64,000 nt of DNA. Origin: Archilochus colubris (Eukaryota; Chordata; Aves; Apodiformes; Trochilidae). This document shows, one piece after another, positions 48,135 to 60,200 of the stretch (positions are counted from its first letter, which is position 1; each line of letters starts with the position of its first letter). Under the pieces are notes generated by a model. It was given only the letters and a program-made list of their open reading frames with translations, did not search any database and was not told the origin of the DNA. A program made the position numbers and the translations under genes. The DNA is taken from positions 129,654,792 through 129,718,791 of the forward strand of contig CM041084.1 in NCBI GenBank assembly GCA_023079485.1, given 5' to 3'.

Positions 48135-51100
48135 CGTGTACTCTTTTCTGTAAAGCTATATTTTCTTTATGGTGAAATTCCAATGGTTTTAGGCTATTTT
48201 GTCTCTCGCCTTGAGGGGGAGGAAGAAAAAGAATACTTATTTTGGAAGAAGTATTTTCTTTTTTGTCAAAGAAGACTCTTAGATTTTTGGGACTATTCTG
48301 TATTGAATTGTATTTAATTAAATTGCTGTTCTCTTGTGTGGGGATTGTAGCTTGGATATGTGGATCTCAATTCTGCACTGTTTTTCTGGCTGTTTCCTCA
48401 GGATTATTGTTCTCTTTCACTGAAATGCTTAGTAAGGTAGAATGAGCTATGGGGCATTACCACAGATGTTCTTTTGAGGGAGAGAACTGGATGCACCTAG
48501 AGCTTGTGTGTTTCAAACCCATGTTTCACTTTAGGTGGATGGTTTTATGCATGTGAAAATAGAGTATTTCGATGTTTCTTTCAGGAATGTTGGAAAACTT
48601 GCTTTGAAACAGAAACACCAAAGTACAGTTTTTCAGAAGTCTGAAAGTAGACTTTGGTACTTCCAATTAAATGATTATTTTCCCCATGAAATTTCATCTT
48701 ATCTAATACTAAAAGCAAGTACCAGGAGGTTGGCTGCATTGAATTGGCCGGTGAGGAACCAAGCAACCTGTGTGGAACAGACTTGGATCAGAATTTCCAG
48801 CTGATGAACATTCATCTTCCCTCTGACTGTTCTGGCTTTTGGCTAGAGGTAGATGATTCAGATTCTTAATTTGGCATGGAATTATTCTGACTCTTGCTTG
48901 AGGACAAACTGCTGCTAATTTGAATCTAATGCTTCATGTCTGTATCCATTATTAAACCAATCTGATGATTATATGAAGATCCTGTCTAGTCCTTGGCACC
49001 AATGGGACTTGTGCAAGTCCTGTGTGTGTTGCTTGGTTGTAGAAGATGGGTGTCAGCTAAGAAGTAATTTTTAATGCTCTGCTGACACTGGTCTTTTGTG
49101 TTTTCTGATTTAGGCTTCTGAGCTATCCTGAGCAGAGAGCAATCTCATGTGCTTCTTTATCATGTTTTGTGGAAATGAGCTGGGAGGCAGTTTGGTAGTT
49201 CCAGAACAAATGTGGGATACTGCCACAAAGAAAGAGAAGGCTGTGGGGATTGCTGCTGGCAGACTTGGAGATCCCCTGATCGTGAGATACCACTGTGACA
49301 GAAACATGAGGGAAGTGTGGTTCTGGTGGAACTGAGCTTTGTATGAGCTGTGGTACCCTTCTTTGTTAAACTTTTTCCTGTCTTGCTCTTGAGGGCAGTC
49401 AGAGAGCGGCACCACATGTGTTCCTTTTCCCCCAATACCTTGTGCCTCATCTCAAAATGATCTTAATCCTTAAGTTATCTTTTTTTCTGTCTGGTGTTTT
49501 TGACTTATGATCATTTTTTGATGCCTTGCCTGTGTGTTTTGCCCTTTGAAAATATTTTATATTTTATGAATATGCTTGGATAGCTTAATGCAATTCAGAT
49601 TCTTAGTAGTGATTAAACATGTGTCTTTAATGTGTAGCATTTTTGTATTTTATACTGTTTATTTCATTTGCAGAAACAAGTTTCTTAGATCTCTGCAAAA
49701 GACTTGTGTATGATAATGTTGTGTAGACAGACAGCAAGGACTTCAGTAGAGTGTTCTACTATTTTCCCATCTCTAAGGAGATGTAGAGCTTTCATAAGCA
49801 ATTTGTAAAAGTAACCTTCTGAACACATTCAGGTCATAATAGCATAGAAGCTTCCTATATAAGTGACAGGTTTTTTTCATCACTGATCACTGTTGCAATG
49901 AATTTAAATGTGATAGGATCTCATCATCTGTGCTGGCTTGCTACAGCTTCTTGTACAAGTGCTTCATAGACTTTGTCTAGTTTAAATTTATGTAATTAGA
50001 AAAAAATAGATTTGGTTTCCTTTACAATAGCTCTATCCCTTTAATAGACTGTTTGGATGAATCTCATAATTTAAAAAAATTGAACACTTGCACAATTTCT
50101 TGTGGTAGTTTTAAAGCATTTTCATTTGGCTTGGTAAGCAGAGGTCCTGCGTATAAAATTCTTTGTTTTTTTTCTGTGACAGTAAAAATACAAATAGTAG
50201 TAGTCTTTATCACACTTCTATTTATATAGAGCTGTTTATGAACTCTCACTTGGTAAAACTTTTAATGAAAACCAGTTTATTTTAGGAAAAATTGCCTTTT
50301 ACCCTCTTGGGAATGTTATCCTTGTTCTGTTTTTCTATTTGTTCTTCTGAGAACTTTAACTTCTAAAAATCATTATTGCAGAAACTGTTTAAATATTTGA
50401 TGTTTTGTCCAAAGCTTCTCATATATAATTCTATGATTCTATAAAACCACTTAGATATTTTCACTGGAATGTTAAATATTTAAGACTGAAATCACTTTAT
50501 CACTGGAATGTCATGCTTATCTTATGATCCCTTTTTTTAGTTGAGTCTTTGCTTTTCCAATTTCTTAATTGAAATCACTCCTTTCATGGGAACATAGCTA
50601 TGTACTTCATCTAACATATCGGAGACCAGTGATCCATAATATGCGTTTGAATATAGTAAAATTACAATAGCAATATAAAATGCAGGCACTTTCCTATTCT
50701 ATTATCTTTTTTTGCTATAGTCTAAGACTTGAAGAAAATAAATTAGCAGACACGTGCCTTCTGATTAGGTAGAAAGTGGTTTTGGGTGTGTCACTTTTAT
50801 TTTATTTTTTAATTTTTTTTTTTAAATTGTTTGAGGCTGCAGATATGTTTCCATGTGTTGTGAGTTTTATTATCTACTCAGTAAATCAATTCTCTTGCTC
50901 CCATGTTAACAGCAACTGTGGCAAACTTCTAGCAACATGTAAGTTGTCAGAAAATAATTCCTAATAAAGCTGCGAAGTTTTACTGAACTTGAAAACAAGT
51001 CTCAGAGACAATACATGTTCAGAGACAATACTCACTGGGGCTTAACCTCTGTTATATTGAAACTAGCAGCCTCATGGTGTTTGCTGGGTAGAAAGCTGAT

Positions 51101-52170
51101 TTTTTGTTTTTTTTCTTGGACCAAGTACTGTGTAGGTTATGCAGAAGACTTCTTGCTGCTAGTGTTTAAGATGTGGCGGGAGATCAGTTTGGGGCCAACA
51201 CTGTTCCTGCTTCACTGTCCTTATGGTACCCACTGAGAAGTCTGTTTGACTCCCAAGGTCAGCTGTCCCATCCATTGCTATCCAAAGCCATCTTCACCCT
51301 GTGTGTGGCCCAGCAGCTTCCCCAGCTGTCAGAACTCACATGTATTTCAGTAGCATTACCCCCTGTGCTTCACCGCTGTGACATGCATTGCTCTTAGTTA
51401 ATGTAATTCTGAAGCCAATAGTTTGGTTGCCCAAAGATTAATTTGAAAATATTTAGCCATTTTAATTTCCTATGTAGCAGTGGCATATCTGCTCTAAATA
51501 CCATGGGAGTAGCAGGTGGTTTCATAATTCACTGGAGGACATGGTTTGGTACAGCTGGTTTTGCTGTACTCTTATTCAGTAAAATGTTTTAGAGAATATC
51601 TTGTAACAAGCTGCAGTGTTACACAGTCATGGTGGTATTTTGCAATACACCTAAATAATCCACCTGCGTGGTTTTCAGCAACAGGTTTAATAATTTGAAT
51701 TTAATAAACTGAGTTTAATAAATTGAGTCTTCCCCCACTGCTGGACTCCACTGACTTCCCTACCCTAGTTGGACAATGTCCCAAACTCTGCTTGAAAGGT
51801 AAAACTGGGGCAAAGCAACTTGAAAACTCAGGCTCCTTCTACCTAAGAAATACAGCTCCTTTCTCTAGAAGAGGAAAAGAAAAATAAAACCCAAAACCCT
51901 AAAAAAAAATAAACTTGCTAGGTATGTAGAGCTAATAAATATGCTTTTCATTGATCACCTGAAAAGATTGAACATGGTATCTTTATTCTAACTATGTTGT
52001 CTGATATGGTCCTGTTTTGGATCAAGAACAATTGGATGTATCTGAGGTTTGTACTGGCAGCTAGTTTCTGAACATTGTACCATGGCAGATTCAGATGGTT
52101 TAAAAGGTAAAAATCTAAACTTCATGTTAATATGTGAAAAAAACCTGTTTCCAATGACTTCCATAGATAT
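48135..52170 (+). other. VPS13B: VPS13B intron 3, middle part
   Basis: No exon recognised. A stretch at 49110-49450 has overlapping frames of up to 101 codons on both strands, preceded by a plausible acceptor (TTTTCTGATTTAG), but no known protein motif. A 14-bp tandem pair (GAATTTAATAAACT / GAGTTTAATAAATT) lies at 51697-51724. A short ATTCTATGATTCTAT at 50429-50443 looks like a CR1 tail but has no body. Confidence 0.65.
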
Positions 52171-53270
52171 TCACAGAATCAGCCAGGTTGGAAAGGACCT
52201 CTGAGACCATCAAGTCCAACCCTTGGCCGACTTCTGCTGTGGTTCCCAGACCATGGCACTGAGTGCCACATTCAGTCTCAAAAACCTCCAGGGATGGAGA
52301 CTCCACCACCTCCTCGGGCAGCCCATTCCAATGCCTGATCACCCTCTCCGTAAAGAATTTCTTCCTAATATCCAACCTAAACCTCCCCTGGCACAGCTCA
52401 AGTCCATGCTCTCTTGTCTTGCTGAGAGTTGCGTGGGAAAAGAGACCAACCCCCCCCCTGGCTCCAGCCTCTTTTCAGGGAGTTGTAGAGAGTGATGAGG
52501 TCTCCCCTGAACCTCCTCTTCTCCAGACTGAACACCCCCAGCTCCCTCAGCCCTTCCTCACAGGACTTGTGCTGGATCCCTTCACAGCCTCCTTGCTCTT
52601 CTCTGGGCCTGCTGCAGCACCTCAATCTCCTTCCTGAACTGAGGGGCCCAAAACTGGACACAGGACTCAAGCTGTGGCCTCACCAGCACTGAGTATAGGG
52701 GCAGAATCCCTTCCCTGGACCTGCTGGCCACGCTGTTCCTGATACAGGCCAGGATGCCATTGGCCTTCTTGGCCAGCTGGGCACACTGCTGGCTCATGTT
52801 CAATCCTGTCAATCCAGACTCCCAGGTCCCTTTCTGCCTGGCTGCTCTCCAACCACTCTGTGCCCAGCCTGGAGCTCCCCATGGGGTTGTTGTGGCCAAA
52901 GTGCAGGACCCGGCACTTGGCTGTGTTGAACCTCATCCCACTGGAATCAGCCCAACTCTTCAGTCTGTCCAGGTCCCTCTGCAGAACCCTCCTGCCTTCC
53001 AGCTGATCCACACTCCCCCCCAACTTAGTGTTGTCTGTGAATTTCCTAACTGTGGACTCAATCCCCTCATCTAAATCATCAATAAAGATATCAAACAGAA
53101 CTGGGCCCAGCACTGATCCCTGGGGGACACCACTGGTGAGTGGCCGCCAATTGGATCAGCACCATTCAGCACCACTCTCTGGGGGCCTCCAGCAGTTCCT
53201 AACCCAGCACAGAGTGTTCGTGTCTGAGTCCTGGGCTGTCAGATTTTTCAGGAGAATGCCATGGGAAGTA
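52171..53270 (-). mobile_element. CR1 LINE, longest copy in window (about 1.1 kb)
   Basis: An antisense copy in intron 3 of VPS13B. From its 3' end (TCACAGAATCAGCCAGGTTG) it runs through the whole ORF2 C-terminal region and into the reverse transcriptase. The left end of the element (window 53220-53270) corresponds to CCATGGCATTCTCCTG. It differs from the young copies in many positions, for example TTCAGTCTCAAAAACC where those have TTTTTAAATATC, so it represents a related but separate subfamily. It has no intact open frame over its length. Confidence 0.93.
52667..53210 (-). pseudogene. CR1 reverse transcriptase remnant, inactive
   Basis: On the element strand, a 148-codon frame (52667-53113) begins [19 protein letters not shown], followed by [15 protein letters not shown] and [17 protein letters not shown]. 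This is the catalytic palm of the CR1 ORF2 reverse transcriptase. The expected F-A-D-D catalytic box reads F-T-D-N at residues 25-28, so the second catalytic Asp is lost. Upstream, in another frame, [13 protein letters not shown] is still readable from about 53113 to 53150, showing a frameshift or stop. Endonuclease and ORF1 are absent. It is a dead remnant. Confidence 0.85.
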
Positions 53271-54004
53271 GCAGTATTTAATACACATTTAGTAGTATCT
53301 GTGTATATAATTCTCTCTATATGATCAAAATTAATTATTGGATGTGCTTTTACATTCAGATGCCAAACTAAAATTTACAGTCAAATTGGAATGAGGTTTC
53401 TTTTTCCATTTAATAATGCTGGAACTAAGATTCACTGCTCTGTGTGTAGTTCAGTTTAGTATGTTGGAGTTAATTGAAGTATTGCTGCGAGATACTTACA
53501 GGAATTTTCTCATGCTAGTTGGTTTGGCTGTTGTTCAGAGAGCCATTTTCATAACTTCTACCAAACTATTTTGGTAAATCTGCATATCTTGCATATAATA
53601 AGCCACCTAGTAAATTTTAGTCCCTTTAAAATCTTGTAGAGGCTATCATGCATTTGAGTTTTATGGAGCAAGAGAGAGACTTGTGAAAGAGAATAAGGGC
53701 AATTGCTGGGTTGTTTTTTCCAGTCTGAGCATGCTGCGACTTGCACTCTTTGAAGGTTGTAGTTCTTGTGTATTAAAGATTATGTTTTCAAGGGGTACTT
53801 TTTTTTTTCTTCTGTTGCTCTGATTTATTATTTCCTTTGGATTTTGTTATCTTTGTATTACTATCCCACTACCATTTCTGAACATCTAGTAGTGTATCCT
53901 TTTTGCACTATTCAGTAGTCAGTATTGGAGTAAGTAATAATTGAAGAAGCTTTGCACCATCCTGGATGAATAGAATTTTAAAACCGAAAGGAGCTTTTTG
54001 ATCA
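53271..54004 (+). other. VPS13B: VPS13B intron 3, between two inverted CR1 copies
   Basis: About 730 bp of AT-rich intronic sequence separating the antisense CR1 (left) from the sense CR1 (right). No exon or RNA gene seen. Confidence 0.65.
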
Positions 54005-54227
54005 TTTAGGTTAGATATTAGAAAGAATTTCTTTACAGAGAGGGTGATCAGGCATTGGAATGGGCTGCCCAGTGAAGTAGTGGATTCTCCGTGTCTGGAG
54101 ATATTTAAAAAGAGACTGGATGTGGCACTCAGTGCCATGGTCTTGTAACTGCAGCGGTAGTGGTTCAAGGATTGGACTCTATGATCTCTGAGGTCCCTTC
54201 CAACCCAGCCAATTCTATGATTCTATG
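54005..54227 (+). mobile_element. CR1 LINE 3' fragment, young subfamily
   Basis: A sense copy of about 220 bp, starting TTAGGTTAGATATTAG, passing CATTGGAATGGGCTGCCCAG and CACTCAGTGCCATGGTCTTG, and ending CCAATTCTATGATTCTATG. It is almost the same as the 3' parts of the 18.4 and 31.1 kb copies and is inverted relative to the CR1 at 52171-53270. Confidence 0.95.
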
Positions 54228-57200
54228 TAGTCTGATTTTCTTATAAGAAGTTTTCTATAAATTGAACTAGTTTTCCTTGGTCTTTTCTTAGGCTGCCATA
54301 ATCAGTTTTTTTCCCTGGGCTAACATATGGTACCCAATAAGTCAGCTTTGTGCCTGTGAATTTTTCTTGGGTAGACTTGTTATGGCTTTTTAAACTTGAC
54401 CGAGATGTCTACAGGGCCAGCAGCCCTAGGAAATTGAATATCTCTGGTCTTGTTACTGCACACTTGGAAGTACAAGAGAAAACCTTAGCTTCATTAATTT
54501 AATGTCTCTCCCTAATACAGACAGCACCACAGGGTTGGTGCTGTCCCAGATTCATGCTTTGAGCTAATACCACTTCCAGGAGAAGAACAACATGAGACTC
54601 TTGGGTGGAAGGCAAAAATAGTGTAACTTCTCTCTTTTCCCTCATGCTGTTAGGAAGAGGATGTCATGTTCAGAACTTCTTACAGAGATTGGGACACTGT
54701 AATTTGTCAATTTTAACAGTGATAAGCATATGAAAGGACTCAAGTGGACTAGTGGTCTGTGGCTAGCACATACTTTGTGAGATACTTAACAAAATGAGCT
54801 ATGACATCTTTTGGTTGCATGAATATCCATACAGTTGTATGAGAGCAGTGGAGGAGAGAATGAAGGTGGTGGGGACCAGAAGCACTGAGTATGTTGGCGA
54901 ATTTTAAGCCCTCTAGGATATGATGTGCACTATGTATTTCTGTGTGTTTGTTTCTTCAGCATTGTGTGGAACATGCCCAGTTTTTAAACTGGATGAGCAG
55001 CTCTTTTGTGTTTAATTCAAACAAACAGCCCCACTACTTTTTGGCATTTGCTGTTCTTTTCCTGCTGTTTTCTGTCCTTTCTGCTGCTGATACACCAGTC
55101 AGCAAAAATTATTTCTGAAGGCCTTCAGTTTGTGGCAGTTCTGAAGATTTTTGAAGTTGAAGTGTTTAAAATATTTGGTTGTCTAAAATATTTTTGTGAG
55201 CATTTAATGTTGTTTAAAAACCTTAAAACATGCAGGTGTTCTGCATAGGGCAGTGTTCATTTCATCTTTGCCCTTTGGGATAGAACCAAACCTACTGCAA
55301 GGAGATTCTCTGTTTTGTTTCTCTCTGCAGCTGTAGATCAGAAATGAAAAAGAAAGAGTAACAAGGTGCAGTACCCTGAAACTTGGTAGTTCCCAGCCTT
55401 TTTAATGTGTAATTCTTCAGCAGGCTTGAAGTGCTTTCCTAATTTTAAGAATGTGTAAATAATCAAAGCAGTCACTGTCTATAAATGTCTTGATGCAACC
55501 TCTTGAAAATCAGTGCTGTGAACATTATTTAAACATGCCAATGCAAGGTAAGAAACACGACTTCTTCAGTGATTTACAGTAATCAGAGCTGTCTGAAAGT
55601 GAAAACCTATATTATCAGTATTTTGACTTGCCCTTAGCACCCAATTATAGAGCAAAGCTTTTATTCTAGAACAAATCTCAATCAGTCCTTTTGTGTAGAA
55701 ATAAGAGAAATGTGTTTAGTCTTTTGCCATCTCACATCATGCCTTATGCCTGTTATGTTTAGAAACATTTAATTATGTGTTATGTTTGGAGTTTAAGAAG
55801 TCCTCAGTCTGGTATAAAAAAATGTAATATTCCAAATATCTGTAATTAAATATTTTTGCTTTGATTGACCTAAAATTAAGTAGGGGGGAGGATGGTTTAC
55901 ATTGCATTGTCTGTTTCTAGCACTGTTGCTTTATAGACTAACAAAGTCTTTAAATGACTATACACATTAAAAATCAGGGAAATGTAAATCTACCAGGAAC
56001 ATATTTCACATTGAAGTGTAAACTTGAGTGGCAAAGATCTTCAGTTTACAGGGACAGCTATGAATGTTACATGGATGTCTGTCACAAAACTAATAGATAA
56101 AGTATTCTCTTGCAGAGAACATTTTCACGCATATTTTGCAGAGTCAAGTACAGGAGCACAGAATACTTGTGGAAAATGTTGTGGTGGATTCAGGCCATTT
56201 GTGATTTTTCTCTTAAAATTATTTTGCAGACTGAGTCTAGGGAAAAAACTAGTGAGTTTTGCCCATGCATTTGTGCATGGGACCCTTTTCTTTGTGGAAG
56301 TGGTTGTAAAACAATGTCTTGATAGATATATGACACTTCAAGCAACTGTGCATACAGTATAGGTGTATATACACAAACTCATATGTAAATTCCTATCAAT
56401 TTAGCTGTAGTTATATCCACATATAATGTGTGCCTATTAATCTATTTTTATACACTTTGCCAAAATACCTTCATAAAGTAATCTTTCTTGAGAAAAAAAT
56501 TAAAGGCTGTAACATAATACCTTTGCACATAGGAACAGAGAGTATGTGAAGGGCCAGTGTGTACATAATGTGATTACAATCCAGGCACAAAAGAAGAGCA
56601 GAAGTTAAAGCATCCATGTCTTTTGAGATCTTACAGGTAACATACTAATTTTTAGAGGAAAATGAAATCTTAGTAAGCTGCATCTCTATGTCTAGATGTA
56701 TTTGTAACTTGAAATGCAGGTAAGTTTGGCTTTGACGTTTGCAATGTAAAAATTATAAGGAGCTTGAGGTGGTAGCCCTGTGACTTACTACCATTTTTTT
56801 CATCTATGAAAATAAAAGCCATACTTAAAATTGATAACTTTCCAATATTCTTTATTATGACTTGGCATGAAGTTTTAGCTTGATAATGTAGGTGTTCTTA
56901 ATATATGTTGATACTACTTTTTTTTTTCCAAGAGGTTCTAAAACATTGCATCTTATATTTTTAACCATTTTTACTACAAACATTGAAGCAACAACTCTTT
57001 AATTATATTTTAATTTAATTTTAGATTGGTTTTTTTAAACTATATTTGTTTATCCTAATACTTGTAGAGTACGAGAATTTAACTAAAGTCTGCTAATGTT
57101 AAAGGCTGTTCATCATCTGGCATAAATGCTTACCTACAGGTAAGAGTGCCTATGTGCTTTCACAAACGGAGCAGGATTAGGATGAATTTTTAACTGCCAG

Positions 57201-60200
57201 ATCATGTTTCTAAAAACATGTAGAAAGTCACAACGTAGGAAATAAAATACTTATTCTGTTTATGCAATGATTCACAAACTTGTATTCCTCCCCAAACAGT
57301 AAATCTTGAAAAAGAGCAGATCTCAGAATCAGCTGACTGTGCTTATTCAAGATGTCAGAAAAAAATACTGCCCAAACTGACATGTTTGAGAGATTTGTTT
57401 CCAAAGCAGTTTAAGAATATCTATGTAGCAGTACTTTCTGTTGAACAAAAAAAAGTTTTTAAAATGTTATGGTTGATGGTATTATAGGACTCATTCAGAA
57501 GTGATAGTTGCAGTGTCCAACTCTGTAGGCATAAGTATTGTATAGCTCACCCTACTTTGTGGGATGTGAGGTAAATATTTGGTCCACAGGATGTTTGAGG
57601 AGGGAGGGGGAAGTTGTGAGGAGATCTGCCTGGAAGGAACAAATGGAGGTTGTGTATGGTGGATTCAGGAGTGGATGGCCAGTGTCGCAGGAGGGTGCTA
57701 AAGCACGAACCATATGCTTGGGTGATTGCCATGGGTGGGCAATCCTGGATTGTCATAGTCCTTAAATACCTGATAACACCTAAAATTTGCATCAAAACTG
57801 TTCGTTTTAAACCGAAGGGTTTTCCTTCTGAATAATGGAGCTATCAGCTGCAACTACTCTTCAGGACTGCAGGTAAAAAGCATCAGTCGATTAAATCTTT
57901 CTTTTTGTTTGGTATGAATGCAGTTGCAATGAATTAGTAGTATTGTGGGAAGTATGCTTTAAGTTAGTTTATGAAGAAGGTAGAACTACCATCCCAACAA
58001 ATATATACCATGTAAAATCAGAAATGTTAGAGAAACCTGAATGAGTTGATGATTTAATGGTGTGTTACCTATGATTACTCATGTCAAACTTAAATTTATG
58101 AAACATTTCTTAATGTAAATAGATAAAACCCTGATAAATTATAGATTTAAGAGAATATTTTTGTAAGTCTAGTTTTAAATTTATTCCTTAGCCAGTATTA
58201 CTCAGTAGGGTTATTTTACAAATGTCCCATGTTTTAATTTGAATCAAGATATGTTATTTTGTTCTTCCACATTAAATTCTACCTGAGCTTTCCCACCTGG
58301 CATTATATGAGATTAGAGGTTGTTTCCAGGCTTTTAACTTTCCCACATATATAATTTTTTCCCCTAAGTTCTTGTGAATCGTATTTCTCCATCCTGTTGT
58401 CCAATTCTCAGTCTCTTCCTTTGGCATGCGGCTGAAGTGCACAGTTGGGCACCAAATGGTAACAGTTCTGTCCTTGTCCCTCCTGCTCCTTTCAGAATAT
58501 TTGTATGCTTTGTTCCCTGGGGCACTCAACTTCATTTCTTGCTGGCACTCACTTTTCCTCCATCATTTTAAACCTGTACTGATTCTTTCATTGCAAATTA
58601 AACCAGGTACAAAAGAAAAGTAATTTTCCGTTCAAAATGATTGGCACAGATTTGAGTGAAGAGGTTTTGCTATTTATTTTTATTAAAAAAAACAAAAATC
58701 CCTTATGATTAGCTTGTACCAAAGCAAGTACATTAATTTGAAGAATTTTGAATGTCAGAATATGTGTAAGGAAGGAAGTGGCATATTATGTGGTGGTCAC
58801 TAGAAAGAAAAATAAAAGATGGATCCTAATAAAAAATCCTTAGCACCTGAGAGGAGTTACATTGTATTTTAAACTAACCAGTATGATGAAAATTTAGTGT
58901 TATGTTATAATTACAGAGGTCCTTTGTAAAACTTCCCAACAGTTAGAAGTAGTGTTGACAGCTACACTTCTCATAATGTACAGCATTCTGGTGGTTCTGT
59001 GTGATGTATTGCTGACTATTTTAGGAGATAAATTAGTATTTGTTAAGGTTTAAGGTAGTGTTTTGAAAGCTTTCTTATTTAAAAAGCGGTGGATTATAAA
59101 TAGCAGTAAATTCCTTCAAATGGTGTACACATCACAGCTCGACAGTTGCAAAAGAAATGACTGATTAAAAGTAAAAACTCCTTACTGTACATGCTTTGAA
59201 AAAGTTGCACCCATGTGTACTTTTTTACATTGATTAACCAGGAAGTTTTTTCAGTCAGCCAGCCAGCTTTGTAGTTTAGTCCATTAGTTTAGTTAAATGT
59301 TATTTAGATAAGACATAATTGATAAATTACACTTAGTGAAAATCTGTTCTTCCTCATAGTGGTATCTGAAGTTAAAGAATAAAAATAAAATACAAAACTT
59401 AAAGTGAGTTGTTAGAATATAGTAGGTCTATAAATGCATAATTGGAGATTTAAATACAAGCATTTTGATACATTTATTGTATGTAAGTTTTGCTTGAGAC
59501 AAGTGAATAGCTGGAGATAACTGGAATATTCCACTTAAATGGCTTCTCTGTTTGGAATCTGATCAGTTGAAAAGTTAGAAAAATTTCTAAATTAGGACTA
59601 ATGATGTTTCTCCCAGGCGTTTGAAGGTCTCTAAAAATTAACATACATTTATACTCACCCAATAGATTTTAATTTGGCAAAACTATTTGAATATCATACA
59701 TATATAGCATTAATAATACAATTACATAGTATTACATGTATGTGCACAATGCACAAAAAATATACTGCATGAGAATAAGTATTGGAAATAAGTTAGGAGA
59801 TAACGTTTGTTTTTTGTTTGTTTTCTTTTTGATGGTGCTTAACTAAACGTGTCAATGTTCCAGCATCCTGCTGTAGATTGTACTCTATGCTGAGATCTTC
59901 TTTTATGAAATTCCCTAGGTATTCCCTATGTGTGGAATACAGTACAGTGAGAACTGTAGAGAGCTGGGGATTGCTCAGTTAGTGGAGCCCTGCTGTAGGT
60001 ATGCTGCTCAATAGTGTTTGGGATTAGAAGAAAACTTTGTCTGGACAGTATTATACCTTTCTCTGAAGGAAGTGGGTAGCCAGGTTGTGTTGTAATAATA
60101 ATTATTACTACATCCTTGGCAGGTGCTTGGTGGAGGGAATTCTTGCACATGGCGTCTGGGTTTCTAATAAATTGCTGTAGGAAATGTGTTAGGGGAAAGT

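Noticed and set aside
49080..49450. Possible extra exon after a TTTTCTGATTTAG acceptor
   Set aside because: Frames are open on both strands but resemble no VPS13B segment, and a clear paired donor was not found.
50429..50443. Short ATTCTATGATTCTAT resembling a CR1 tail
   Set aside because: There is no CR1 body next to it. Fifteen bases are too few to call an element.
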